64,000 nt of DNA from DASRDR01 sp963812945 [NCBI: uncultured Candidatus Rokubacteria bacterium] (GCA_963812945.1 CAWEXD010000008.1:2418001-2482000); one strand, 5' to 3'; numbered from the stretch's first letter, positions 23,822 to 32,837 are shown. The notes: generated from the sequence alone by a model not told the origin. Made by a program: numbers and translations.

Positions 23822-24841
23822 ATGTCACGCATGAGAGTCATGGAGATCCAGGACAGCTGGAGCCCGGACAACATCAGGCTCGCGGAGCGGCCGACGCCGG
23901 AGGCGGGTCCGGGCGAGGTCCTGCTCCGGATGGAAGCCGCGTCCCTCAACTACCGCGACTACGTGATGGCGCGGGGCGGCTACGGCCGCCGGGGCGGCCA
24001 GCTGCCGCTGGTCCCCTGCTCCGACGGCGCCGGCCGTGTCGTGGCGGTCGGTCCCGGTGTCACGCGCGTGGCCGTGGGGGACCTCGTTTGCCCGATCTTC
24101 GGCCAGACGTGGTGGAGCGGTCCGTTCCGCGAGGCTCACTGGACCGGCACGCTCGGCGGACCGCGGGACGGTGTCATGCAGGAGCACATGGCGCTCAGCC
24201 AGGAGGGGGTGGTCCGGGCGCCGCGTCACCTGGATGCCGTGCAGGCAGCGACCTTGCCTTGCGCCGCGGTCACCGCGTGGCACGCCGTCGTCGCCCAGGG
24301 CCACGTCAAGGCCGGAGACGTCGTCCTGGTCCAGGGGACCGGCGGCGTCTCGCTCTTCGCGCTCCTGTTCGCCAAGATGCACGGGGCCCGCGTGGTCGCG
24401 ACCTCGTCGAGCGACGCGAAGCTGGAGCGCGCCCGCGCGATGGGCGCGGATCACGTCGTCAACTACAAGACGAACCCCGACTGGCACAAGGTCGCCCGCG
24501 AGGTCACGGGCGGCGTGGGGGTCGATCTCGTGGTCGAGGTCGCCGGCACCCTCGATGCCTCGGTGCGCGCGGTGCGCGCGAGCGGCACGGTGGCCCTGAT
24601 CGGCGTCCTGGCCGGCGCGGCCGCCCAGCTCGGCCTCGGCGCGGTGGTCACGCAGGACATCCGCCTCCAGGGGGTCACCGTCGGGAGCCGCGAGCATTTC
24701 GAGGACATGGCGCGGGCCATGGAGCTCCACCGGACCGAGCCGCCGATCGACGAGCGGCGCTTCGCGTTCGACGAGGTGGGCGAGGCCATCAAGGCGCTGC
24801 CGACCGGGCAGCACTTCGGCAAGGTCTGCAGCCGCTTCTAG
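23822..24841 (+). CDS. NAD(P)-dependent alcohol dehydrogenase/quinone oxidoreductase-like
   Basis: A 339-residue medium-chain dehydrogenase. The N-terminal GroES-like domain has SLNYRDYVMARGGYGRRGG and VPCSDGAGRVVAVGPGV; the Rossmann domain has VLVQGTGGVSLFALLFAK (GxGxxG) and GADHVVNYKTNPDWHKVA. The zinc ligands of classical alcohol dehydrogenases are absent, as in the quinone oxidoreductase group. The GTGGVSLFALLFAKMHGA pattern is typical of bacterial members often acting on small aldehydes or enones. The start ATG 23822 (MSRMRVMEIQ) has AAGGAG nearby. It is the last plus-strand gene before a convergent dihaem peroxidase gene 62 bp away. Confidence 0.9.
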   Translation: MSRMRVMEIQDSWSPDNIRLAERPTPEAGPGEVLLRMEAASLNYRDYVMARGGYGRRGGQLPLVPCSDGAGRVVAVGPGVTRVAVGDLVCPIFGQTWWSGPFREAHWTGTLGGPRDGVMQEHMALSQEGVVRAPRHLDAVQAATLPCAAVTAWHAVVAQGHVKAGDVVLVQGTGGVSLFALLFAKMHGARVVATSSSDAKLERARAMGADHVVNYKTNPDWHKVAREVTGGVGVDLVVEVAGTLDASVRAVRASGTVALIGVLAGAAAQLGLGAVVTQDIRLQGVTVGSREHFEDMARAMELHRTEPPIDERRFAFDEVGEAIKALPTGQHFGKVCSRF

Positions 24842-24903
24842 GGCAAACCCCTGCCGTTCGGCGCAGAGATGGGATCGAGGCCCGCGTCAGGTCATGGGCG
24901 CGG

Positions 24904-26913
24904 TCAGTCTTCCAGGAACCCCGGCAGCGGGTCCGCGCCGGCCTGGCCGACAGCCGGGACCATCATGAATGTGTCCACGGCCCGCTGGTTGATGTGGACG
25001 ACGGAGCTCTCGTTGCCCGGGTGACCGTTCGGCACGAAGATCTGCGGATGGTCGAACGGTGCCGCCGCTCTGCGCACCCGCTCGTCGGTGAGGGCTTTGA
25101 GAAACTCCACCAGGTCGGCCTTCGCCGCGTCCGAATCGATGGCGCCGTTCGACACGTTGAAGTTGAGGACCGAGAGTCCCCCGATGATGACCTCATCGCG
25201 CGTCAGTATCGGGTTCGTCGTGCCACCCAGGTTGCCGCCCCGGGCGTAGAAGTTGACGACCTCCTCGAGTGTTGCCTCCCCACCCGTGTGGAAGTAAGGA
25301 GCGGTGAGCTCGACGTTCCGGAGGCCCGGGATCTTGAACGTGCCGTCGACGGCGAGGACCGCGCCGGCGGGCAGCGCCTGCTGGGCCGCGAACGACAGCG
25401 GATTGCCGAACGGGTCGCCGCCGCCCGCGCCGAGATCCTCGGTCGGCGCGCGGACGCCGATGCTACGCGTCCCCCTGTCGCTGAACTGGACCGGGTTCCC
25501 GGTCTGGCGGACCCTCCCGTTGGCGGCGATGCTCTCCACCGAGGCCTCGCTCAAGAGCGAGCCGGAGTGGCAGAAGGCGCAGTTGCCGCGTGGGCCGGCC
25601 ACCTCCGGTGGCGAGGCGGGATTCAGGTTGAAGAAGATCCGCCGGCCTCGCTCGGCCGCCGGGGACAACGGCGCGTTCACGGGATCCCTGAGGAACCGGT
25701 CGAAGGGCGTGTCGTCGGAGACGAGCGTCGACTCGTAGGCCTGGACGGCGAGACTGAAGAAGAGCGAGAAGTTGAACTCCATCAGGGTGAACTCGTCCGT
25801 GGCCGGATTGCTGTCGCGCTGGCTGACGACGGTGGTCGTGCCGTCCTCGGCGACCTGGATGAACCGAGGTGACGCCCACCACCGAGGCTGGAACGCCTGG
25901 CGGATCAGGTCGTCGTAGGTGACGTTCAGGCCGCGCAGGGGCGCTCGGCTGTGCGGACCGAGCACGCTGTCGCTCCGGTGGACCAGCTGCAAGGCCAGGG
26001 GCCGTGCGGCCAGGAGGCGCAAGGCGTTGAACCGGTGGCGCCGTCCAAGCTCCCGCATGAGGTCCCGCCCGACGTCGGGGAACGTCCGCCCGACGGACGA
26101 CATCTCCTTGTCGTTCGTCGGTGGACCGCTCGCCTGCGAGGCGAGGCTCGCGTTGTCGATGAGCACCTTCACCGGCTGGGGGCTCTGCGGGTGACCGGCC
26201 CTGTACAGGGTCGCGTCCGGATCGCTGGCACCGAAGGGATTCTTGCCATTGAAGAAGTGATTGGCCCGCCCGTCCCAGAAGTTGTTGAAGTTGAAGACGG
26301 CGTTGATCATGGTCGGCGTGTTCCGCGGCTCGACGCGCCGGACGTTGGCGCGCCGGCTACCGGTTCCGACGTAGAAGCGGTCGGGGTCGGGCCCCGGGTA
26401 GCCACTTTGACCGAACTTCGCGTGGTGCACCCCCGCCGAGGACACGACGTTGTTGTTGTCCGAGACGATCGTGGACTCGCGATTCCTGGGATCCTGGAGC
26501 TTCAGGAAGGGGAAGTCCTCCCCGCGCAGGGTGTCGTTCGGGCCCTGTCCGCCGAAGTCATAGTCGGGAGCCGGGTCCGCGGTGGGGTTGCTCTGCTCGT
26601 CCGACCCGAACACGACGCGCAAGAGACCCGGGCTGACCTGGTTCTTCTTCCGGGGGTCCGCGCCGGCCCGGAAGTGGCAGCTCGCGCACGCCTGCACGCC
26701 GTCACTGCCCACCTGCATGTCCCAGAACAGCGCCTTCCCGAGCACGATGGCGGCCCGCTCGTCGCGGATGTACTCGCCGAGGGTCGACGGCTTGGGAACA
26801 TTGTCGCGCGAGAGTGGCGGGACCTGCGCCGCCGCTCCACCGACGCCGAGGACGGCGCCAAACCACAGAAGGAGCCCGACAGCCCACAGGTGCGCTCGAC
26901 GTGTCCGCATCAT
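24904..26913 (-). CDS. Dihaem cytochrome c peroxidase/MauG-like protein
   Basis: A 669-residue periplasmic protein with a Sec signal peptide (LWAVGLLLWFGAVLGVGGAAA). There are two c-type haem sites, CASCH at residues 76-80 and CAFCH at 445-449, the arrangement of bacterial cytochrome c peroxidases and MauG. The long distance between them (365 residues) and the total size are about twice those of classical CcpA. Between the haems lie NTPTMINAVFNFNNFWDGRA, RPLALQLVHRSDSVLG and LMEFNFSLFFSLAVQAYE. The C-terminal part has FKIPGLRNVELTAPYFHTGG, the usual closing block. It may oxidise a protein or reduce peroxide with electrons from a c-type cytochrome. The start is the first of two ATG codons, after GGGAGAGGAAGAG. 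Confidence 0.88.
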   Translation of the reverse strand: MMRTRRAHLWAVGLLLWFGAVLGVGGAAAQVPPLSRDNVPKPSTLGEYIRDERAAIVLGKALFWDMQVGSDGVQACASCHFRAGADPRKKNQVSPGLLRVVFGSDEQSNPTADPAPDYDFGGQGPNDTLRGEDFPFLKLQDPRNRESTIVSDNNNVVSSAGVHHAKFGQSGYPGPDPDRFYVGTGSRRANVRRVEPRNTPTMINAVFNFNNFWDGRANHFFNGKNPFGASDPDATLYRAGHPQSPQPVKVLIDNASLASQASGPPTNDKEMSSVGRTFPDVGRDLMRELGRRHRFNALRLLAARPLALQLVHRSDSVLGPHSRAPLRGLNVTYDDLIRQAFQPRWWASPRFIQVAEDGTTTVVSQRDSNPATDEFTLMEFNFSLFFSLAVQAYESTLVSDDTPFDRFLRDPVNAPLSPAAERGRRIFFNLNPASPPEVAGPRGNCAFCHSGSLLSEASVESIAANGRVRQTGNPVQFSDRGTRSIGVRAPTEDLGAGGGDPFGNPLSFAAQQALPAGAVLAVDGTFKIPGLRNVELTAPYFHTGGEATLEEVVNFYARGGNLGGTTNPILTRDEVIIGGLSVLNFNVSNGAIDSDAAKADLVEFLKALTDERVRRAAAPFDHPQIFVPNGHPGNESSVVHINQRAVDTFMMVPAVGQAGADPLPGFLED

Positions 26914-26993
26914 CTCTTCCTCTCCCTTGAGGCGCTCCGCGCGGTCTCGTCGGGCGCGCGTTCCTCGGTGGTGCAGAGACCCCGCACGCCGAG

Positions 26994-27002
26994 ATCGTAC
27001 CA
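26994..27002 (-). promoter_or_regulatory. Possible extended -10 promoter of dihaem protein gene
   Basis: Minus strand TGGTACGAT: TGn plus TACGAT (26999-26994). It gives a leader of about 75 nt before ATG 26913. Confidence 0.35.
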
Positions 27003-27264
27003 CTTGGGGAGCGGTTTCAGCCGGGCCTCCGAGGCTGCAAGGGAGGTGCCGCGGAAAGGTGCCTCCGCCAGCGGCATCGAAATCGGTGATCGTGGGCGAG
27101 GATTTCCGGAGCGAACGGTCGGCGAACGCGCGCCGATGGCGCCTGTTCACGGATGCGCCCCGATGCGCCCTTGACGCGGATCAGGATCGACGAGCTACGT
27201 GCGCGACGACGGCGAGGGGCTCGCGCGTGTCAGACCTGCGAACCCCCTAGCAGGATTGAGACGG

Positions 27265-27297
27265 CGAGGTGCGACGCAAAGAGCGCGCCGCACCTCG
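27265..27297 (-). terminator. Hairpin 3' of the 27303 gene
   Basis: CGAGGTGCG (27265-27273) and CGCACCTCG (27289-27297) form a perfect 9-bp stem with a 15-nt loop, five bases after the stop of the minus-strand gene. No clear T run follows on the minus strand, so intrinsic termination is uncertain; mRNA 3'-end protection is the alternative. Confidence 0.45.
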
Positions 27298-27302
27298 ACC
27301 GC

Positions 27303-27698
27303 TCAGGCGGCGGGGCGAAGCCTCTCGGGCTCCGGGCTCTCTACCGTGATCCGGACCGGGCGCGGCATGGCCAGCGGGCCGTCCACGCGCCCGTCGACCT
27401 CGACCCGCACCGAGGCCGGGAGCGCCCGACGAAGCCGGGTCACGGTCTCCCAGATGTGGGCCGACGACGCGCGTCCGAGATCGACCCGCACCGTCGCGCG
27501 ACGAGAGAGCAGCCCGGCGCGCACGTTCACCACGATGTCGCTCCTGAGCGCCTCGGCCGACAGCTGGCTCGCGACTTCGTGGAAGAGCCGCTGCGCGCGG
27601 CGATCCCGGCGGTTCTGGAGAATCGCGATGAGCATGATCGGCCCGACCCCGAGGACGCACGCTACGAGCAGCGAGAGGACGTTGGCGAGGACCGTCAT
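27303..27698 (-). CDS. Small membrane-anchored protein, unknown function
   Basis: A 131-residue protein with one N-terminal helix (VLSLLVACVLGVGPIMLIAIL) followed by a basic stretch QNRRDRRAQR, so the C-terminal 100 residues should be cytoplasmic by the positive-inside rule. The soluble part alternates charged and hydrophobic residues (DIVVNVRAGLLSRRATVRVD, SVRVEVDGRVDGP) as in small beta-rich domains. The family is not recognised. It follows the 27932 gene by 12 bp, and both are divergent from the MocR regulator, which makes them candidate targets of it. Confidence 0.6.
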   Translation of the reverse strand: MTVLANVLSLLVACVLGVGPIMLIAILQNRRDRRAQRLFHEVASQLSAEALRSDIVVNVRAGLLSRRATVRVDLGRASSAHIWETVTRLRRALPASVRVEVDGRVDGPLAMPRPVRITVESPEPERLRPAA

Positions 27699-27710
27699 CG
27701 GACGCCTCCT

Positions 27711-27932
27711 TCAGGCGGCGCGGCGGCGCGCCACCGTGTACGCAGGTCCATGGCGGAGCAACGCGCGCCCCACCTGGATCAGCGAGAAGCCGAGCCGCTC
27801 GCGGAGCGAGTGCCGGCGCTCGCGCTCCGGAAAGGCGGCCGCCAGGAGCCTGCTGAGCCGCGCGTGGTGCTCCGTGGCCCGCTCCCGCTCTCGGATCAGG
27901 GCCGTCACCAACAGGTCGTTCGAGTAGGACAT
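27711..27932 (-). CDS. Small basic protein, unknown function
   Basis: A 73-residue protein, arginine-rich, probably helical (RERERATEHHARLSRLLAAA, ERRHSLRERLGFSLIQVGRA). It has no signal peptide or recognised domain. Two in-frame ATG codons lie close together; 27932 is preferred because AGGAGG is nine bases upstream, while ATG 27938 is only three bases away. It is divergent from the MocR gene with about 145 bp between starts and upstream of the membrane-anchored gene at 27303. Confidence 0.55.
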   Translation of the reverse strand: MSYSNDLLVTALIRERERATEHHARLSRLLAAAFPERERRHSLRERLGFSLIQVGRALLRHGPAYTVARRRAA

Positions 27933-27988
27933 CGTCATCACCCTCCTTGCACCGGGAAGGGTATGGTATCCTCTGACAGGCGGCAATA

Positions 27989-28007
27989 TCCAATCGACGC
28001 TATTGGA
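27989..28007. promoter_or_regulatory. Inverted repeat, candidate MocR operator
   Basis: TCCAAT (27989-27994), 7-bp spacer, ATTGGA (28002-28007), followed by the A/T-rich CTTATATGAAA, which stands out in this GC-rich window. It sits between the MocR gene and the divergent small genes, as expected for an autoregulatory site. Confidence 0.5.
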
Positions 28008-28076
28008 CTTATATGAAAGATCAGCCGATGGAGGCAGCCAAATGGGCGGGGCTCGGGGTTCCGTGGAGGCCACCCA

Positions 28077-29582
28077 ATGAAACACCAGCGTAATCAGCCA
28101 ATAGTCGCCCTTCCTGACCCTCGGTCGGGCGAGCCCCTCTACCTCCAGGTTGCACAGGCTGTCGAGGAGGCCCTCCGGGTGGGTCGACTCCGGGTGGGTG
28201 ATCGGCTCCCCGCCGAGCGAGAATTGGCCTTAGATCTGGGGGTGAGCCGAACCACCGTGACCGGGGCCTACCAGGAGCTCCAGGCTCGCGGCATCCTCCG
28301 GGGGCACGTCGGCCGGGGCACGACGGTCGTGGGCTCGCCGCCCGACGCGCGGCAGGCCGCCCTCCCGTGGGCCCAGCGCATCTCACCCGTCGCGATCGAG
28401 GGCATGCAGGTGGCATACGCCGCGCCAGGGGGCCCCGACGTCATCGGCTTCGGGGTCGGGCTCCCCGACCCGAGCCTCTACCCGGTGGCGACGCTCGACA
28501 CGCTCCTGGACGCCCTGCCCCGCGGTGACGGGATCCTCTACAACCCGGCCCCGGCCTGGGGCGATCCCGTCCTCCGGGAGACCCTGTCCGGCTGGCTCCG
28601 CTCGCGCGGCATCCGCGCGACGCCCGAGGAGATCCTCGTGACGACCGGCGGCCAGCAGGGGCTGAACGTCCTCGCCCGGGCTTTCATCACCCCGGGCGAC
28701 GTCGTCCTGACGGAGAGCCCCACCTATCCCGGCGCGTTCCTCACGTTCCGGTGGGCCGGGGCCGACGTCGTCGGCTTGCCGGTCGACCACGACGGCGTGC
28801 GCGTCGACGCGCTGGAGGAGGCGCTCGCGCGCTACCGGCCGAAGCTCGTCTACCTGATCCCGGCCTTCCAGAACCCCACGGGCGCGGTGCTGACGGCCGA
28901 GCGCCGTCGCCGTGTGCTGGAGCTCGCTGTCCAGTACCGGGTGCCGGTGGTGGAGAGCGACCTCTACGGGGACCTCTACTTCGAGCAGGAGCCGCCGCCG
29001 TCGCTCCGCGCCCAGGACGCGAGCGGCGTCGTCATCTACCAGGGCGGCGGCTCGAAGCTCGGGCTCCCCGGCCTCCGCGTCGGGTGGCTCGTGGCGCCGA
29101 CCCCTGCCATGGCCGCCCTCACTGCCGCCAAGACGTTCGAGGATCTTCACACGGCGGCGCTCACCCAGCGGCTGGCGGCGGCCTTCATCGGCAGCCCTCA
29201 TGCGGAGCGGCACCTGGGCCGGCTCCGCGTCGAGTGCCGCGTGAGGCGCGACGCGCTGGTCGCCGGCCTCCGCGAGCACTGCCCGCGGCTCCGCTTCCGC
29301 GTGCCCGGCGGGTCGTACTACATGTGGGCGACGCTGCCGGCGCCGCTCACGGCGGAACAGCTGATCCCGGTGGCGCTCGAGCATGGAGTCGGCGTGCGAC
29401 CGGGTTCCGCCTTCAGCCCGGACGGCGGCGAGGCGGATCACATCCGCCTCTGCTTTGCCGCCCTGCCGCCCGAGCGCATCGGGGAAGGCGCGCGCCGGCT
29501 CGGGCGCGCGCTGGACCAGACCCTCGCGCGGCTTGGCGCCGCCCCGGTGCCGCGCCAGCCCGTCTCCGCGGGCGTGGTCTGA
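28077..29582 (+). CDS. MocR-type transcriptional regulator (GntR-aminotransferase fusion)
   Basis: A 501-residue regulator. An N-terminal GntR winged helix (LYLQVAQAVEEALRVGRLRV, RLPAERELALDLGVSRTTVT, GYQELQARGILRGHVGRGT region) is joined to a class I aminotransferase-like domain starting near residue 115. PLP features: LVTTGGQQGLN, FQNPTGAVLT, ESDLYGDLYF and the Schiff-base lysine in GGGSKLGLPGLRVGWL. MocR proteins use PLP or an amino-PLP adduct as a signal and control vitamin B6, GABA or amino-acid metabolism genes. The start ATG 28077 has GGAGG seven bases upstream. Because no aminotransferase or pdx gene is adjacent, its target is unknown; the divergent small genes are the closest candidates. 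Confidence 0.9.
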   Translation: MKHQRNQPIVALPDPRSGEPLYLQVAQAVEEALRVGRLRVGDRLPAERELALDLGVSRTTVTGAYQELQARGILRGHVGRGTTVVGSPPDARQAALPWAQRISPVAIEGMQVAYAAPGGPDVIGFGVGLPDPSLYPVATLDTLLDALPRGDGILYNPAPAWGDPVLRETLSGWLRSRGIRATPEEILVTTGGQQGLNVLARAFITPGDVVLTESPTYPGAFLTFRWAGADVVGLPVDHDGVRVDALEEALARYRPKLVYLIPAFQNPTGAVLTAERRRRVLELAVQYRVPVVESDLYGDLYFEQEPPPSLRAQDASGVVIYQGGGSKLGLPGLRVGWLVAPTPAMAALTAAKTFEDLHTAALTQRLAAAFIGSPHAERHLGRLRVECRVRRDALVAGLREHCPRLRFRVPGGSYYMWATLPAPLTAEQLIPVALEHGVGVRPGSAFSPDGGEADHIRLCFAALPPERIGEGARRLGRALDQTLARLGAAPVPRQPVSAGVV

Positions 29583-29594
29583 GCGAAGACCCGG

Positions 29595-32500
29595 TCAGCC
29601 CCTCCAGACCCCCGCGAGGCTCAGGACCAGGGCCTCACGGACCGGGCGGCCGAGCGCCGGAGCGAGCATCTCCGGCGGGATCCCAGGGGACGCCGCGTCT
29701 CCCCCGGCGTCGACTCGCACGACGACCAGGCCCTCCGGCTCCTCGAACACGAGGTCCAACCGGTCCTCCACGACCGCGCCATCGACCATGGCCGCGACGG
29801 GCACGTCACGCGCCAGCCACGAGGCGCGCCCCGCGCGCGCGATCACCGGATCCGCGAGGGCACGCCTGAGTAGCCGCGTCGCTTCCGCGACCACCTCCGA
29901 CCGCGCCCCACGGGCCGATCCGATCGCCAGGACGACCGCCGGCGCCTCGCCGGGCCGCCCCAGATCGACCCCCAGGATCGCCGCGCGAGCCAGGGCGGCC
30001 GCCGCCACGCGCTGGCGGGCAGCGCGGCCGCGGTCGCCGACCTCGGGGGCCTCGCCCGATGGCTGGTCCCGGTCACCAACCGCGCCGGCCTGCCGCAAGA
30101 GCTCGCGCCGCCGTCCGCGCCAGACCTCGAAGGTCTCGTGCGGCCCCGCCGCCAGAGGCGCCAGACCCGTCGGTGCCGGCGTCCCGAGATCGCGCCCCTG
30201 AAGCTCCAGGTCGGCGACGGTCAGCACGTCGGTCGGAGCGCCGAGGAGCGCCGCGAGGTACTGGTAGAAGCCCTTGCCCTCCGGTCGCGCGGGCACGGGA
30301 AGGACGAGGTCCCGCTCGGCGCGCGTCAAGGCCACGTAGAGGAGGCGCAGGACCTCGGCGTCCAGCCGCTGGATCTCGCGGGATTCGGCGTCCGCCCAGT
30401 CGAGCGTCGTCAGCGGCGTGTCACCGAGGCGGCCCAGGCTCACCGCGAGCCGCCCCGAGGTGCGGTCGGCCAGGACCACGGGCCCCCGCCAGGCGAGGTC
30501 GCGACCGAGATCGGGCACGACCACCACGGGGAACTCGAGACCCTTGGCCTTGTGGATCGTCATGAGCCGGACCGCGTCCTCGGCGTCGATCGCCGACTCC
30601 TCCTCCTCGTAGCGGGCCGCCCCCCGGTCGCGCAGCCACCGGACGAAGCCGCGGAACGTGAGCGACCCCGTGGCCTCGAGCGCTCGGGCGGTGTCGAGGA
30701 CCTTGAGCAGGTTGGCGACGCGCGCCTCGCCTTGTGGCTCGAGCCCGTAGGCGGCAAGGACCTGCGTCCCGGCCAGGAGCCGCTCGACGACCGCCGCCGG
30801 TGACACGGCGTTTCGCTCCTGATGCAGGGCGCCCAGCAGCCCCCACGCCGCGGACAGGAGCGGGTCGGCCCCCTGGGGTAGCGGCCGGAGATAGCAGAGC
30901 TCGCCACCGGACGCGTGGAGACGCAAGAGCGCCTCGTCGGTCACGCCGAAGAAGGGGGAGCGCAGCGCGCCGACGAGCGCGACAGGGTCGTGGGGATCCT
31001 CGATCGCGACGAGCGCGGCGATCGTCCAGCCGACTTCGGACCGGTCGTAGTAGTGGCGGCCCCCGACCGTGCGAAACGGGATCCCGGCCGCGCGAAAGGC
31101 GTCCTCGTATGCGACCACTCCCGTCATGGCGCGGAACAAGAGAGCGACGTCCCCGTACCGGAACCGGCGCGCGCGCTCCACCTCGCGGGAGAGGTAGGCG
31201 GCGACGAGTCGGGCCTCTTGGGCCCAGGCGTCCGAGGCGCTCGTGGCCGGCGGGAGATCGGGGGGCAGGGCGAGGACCACCGGCGGCACGCCGGGCTCGG
31301 TCTCGGGTGAGGCCTCGAGCGGGACGTAGGCCGGCTGATAGGCGCCGTCGGGGGGCGGGACCATCACGTCCTGGAACACGGCGTTCACCGCGTGGAGGAT
31401 CGCCGCGGTGCTCCGGAAGTTCGCTCGGACGGACAGCACCTCGCCGCGAGCGGCGATCGTGCCCTTGGCCTCGTCGTAGGTCTCGATGTCCGCCCGGCGG
31501 AAGCGGTAGATGCTCTGCTTCGGGTCCCCCACGACGAACAGGCTGCCGGCCGGGGCGCCGTCGGCGAGCTGCAGCACGATCTCGAGCTGGAGCGGGTCCG
31601 TGTCCTGGAACTCGTCGACCAGGAGGTACCGGATCCCGCGCTGGAAGTCCCGGCGCACGTCCGGCCGGTCGCGCACGAGATCGCTTGCGCGGAGCAGGAG
31701 GTCCGTGAAATCGAGACAGCCCGCCCGGGCCTTCGCGACGGCGTAGGCGTCGACGAACCCCGCGGCCCAGCGGGCGAGGCCGGCGAGGAGGTTGTGGCGC
31801 GAGACCGCCCGGGCCGCGTCGACCCGCGCGCGAAGCGCGGCCAACCCCTCCCGGCATTCCTCGAGCGCGCCGCGGCTTCGCCACTTCGCCTTGTTGCCGA
31901 GCCGCTCCGGCTTGTCCGGCAGCCTCCCGGCGGCGAGGAGCGCCCGGACCTGATCGTCGTCGGGCAGGCCGGCCGTCTGGTGATCCCACGCCGCGAGGTC
32001 CTGGAGCGCGCGTGCCGCGCGATCCTCCGGATCTTTGGCGGCTCCGCGCGCGAGCTCGGCCAGCCGCCGGATCGTCGCGCGGACGTCCGCGTTCATGGCA
32101 GCGGGCGGCTCGGGAAACTCGGCGGCGCCTGGCAAGCCGTCGAGGCGGTCGCGCTGCTCGACCAGGGCGATCGCCAGCTCCCGGAGCCGGTCGAGGGAGA
32201 GCCCCGCCTCGATCGCGTCACGGACGGGGCCGGCGGCGGCCGGATCCGAGAGCGCCTCCGGCAACCAGGTCTCCCACGCGCGGTCGAGGTGCAGGCGTGC
32301 GGTCAGCGGGTCGGCCACCGTGAAGCCGGGGTCCACACCGGCTTCCACGGGGCGCTCGCGAAGGAGCGCCGCCGCGAACGCGTGGATCGTCCCGATCCGC
32401 GCGATCTCCAGCTCGCGGAGCGCGTCGGAGAGACCGGCCCGCTCCAGCTCGCCCCGGAGGCGGATCCGGAGGTCGGCCGCGGCCTTCTCGGTGAACGTGA

Positions 32501-32837
32501 CCGCCGCGATCTCCGCCAGCCGCGTCCGCCCGCTGCGAACCAGGTTCACGATGCGGCCGAGAAGGAGGGTGGTCTTCCCGCTGCCCGCGGCGGCCTCGAC
32601 GAGAAACGTGGTGTCGAGGTCCTCGAGCGCGCGGCGGCGCTCCGCGTGATCGGCGAGGGGGTTGGGCGACCCGCCTTCGGCTCGTGGCAAACGGTCTTCA
32701 GCCTGTGGTGAGCGGTCTTCGGCCGGGAACGGGCGGTCGGCGGTCTGGGGCGGCTGGCTCGAATCGAACAGGCCCGGCTGGACGGTCTTCGGCGTGCGGC
32801 GGCCGGGAGCGGCCCGCGGCGAGCGACCCTCGGTCAC
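29595..32837 (-). CDS. addA: AddA-like helicase subunit with degenerate nuclease domain
   Basis: A 1,080-residue UvrD/RecB-type helicase for double-strand-break end resection, partner of AddB. Walker A AAAGSGKTT is at residues 82-90, motif II LVDEFQDTDPLQ, motif III GDPKQSIYRFRRAD, motif V IHKAKGLEFPVV and motif VI YVALTRAERDLVLP. The first 60 residues are a disordered Pro/Ser/Asp-rich tail containing QPGLF at residues 20-24. The C-terminal RecB-like nuclease fold is recognisable (VEDRLDLVFEEPEGLVVV, GRPVREALVLSL), but the DYK catalytic motif is replaced by VRVDAGG and the Q-x-x-Y motif is gone, so this subunit should lack nuclease activity. The start is GTG 32837, overlapping the addB stop by 4 bp. 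Confidence 0.88.
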   Translation of the reverse strand: MTEGRSPRAAPGRRTPKTVQPGLFDSSQPPQTADRPFPAEDRSPQAEDRLPRAEGGSPNPLADHAERRRALEDLDTTFLVEAAAGSGKTTLLLGRIVNLVRSGRTRLAEIAAVTFTEKAAADLRIRLRGELERAGLSDALRELEIARIGTIHAFAAALLRERPVEAGVDPGFTVADPLTARLHLDRAWETWLPEALSDPAAAGPVRDAIEAGLSLDRLRELAIALVEQRDRLDGLPGAAEFPEPPAAMNADVRATIRRLAELARGAAKDPEDRAARALQDLAAWDHQTAGLPDDDQVRALLAAGRLPDKPERLGNKAKWRSRGALEECREGLAALRARVDAARAVSRHNLLAGLARWAAGFVDAYAVAKARAGCLDFTDLLLRASDLVRDRPDVRRDFQRGIRYLLVDEFQDTDPLQLEIVLQLADGAPAGSLFVVGDPKQSIYRFRRADIETYDEAKGTIAARGEVLSVRANFRSTAAILHAVNAVFQDVMVPPPDGAYQPAYVPLEASPETEPGVPPVVLALPPDLPPATSASDAWAQEARLVAAYLSREVERARRFRYGDVALLFRAMTGVVAYEDAFRAAGIPFRTVGGRHYYDRSEVGWTIAALVAIEDPHDPVALVGALRSPFFGVTDEALLRLHASGGELCYLRPLPQGADPLLSAAWGLLGALHQERNAVSPAAVVERLLAGTQVLAAYGLEPQGEARVANLLKVLDTARALEATGSLTFRGFVRWLRDRGAARYEEEESAIDAEDAVRLMTIHKAKGLEFPVVVVPDLGRDLAWRGPVVLADRTSGRLAVSLGRLGDTPLTTLDWADAESREIQRLDAEVLRLLYVALTRAERDLVLPVPARPEGKGFYQYLAALLGAPTDVLTVADLELQGRDLGTPAPTGLAPLAAGPHETFEVWRGRRRELLRQAGAVGDRDQPSGEAPEVGDRGRAARQRVAAAALARAAILGVDLGRPGEAPAVVLAIGSARGARSEVVAEATRLLRRALADPVIARAGRASWLARDVPVAAMVDGAVVEDRLDLVFEEPEGLVVVRVDAGGDAASPGIPPEMLAPALGRPVREALVLSLAGVWRG

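Larger units (their letters stand above)
26914..27302. other. 389-bp non-coding gap
   Basis: No credible gene was found. It holds a possible promoter for the dihaem protein (26994-27002) and a hairpin at its right end. The middle, about 27010-27260, shows nothing recognisable. Confidence 0.6.
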
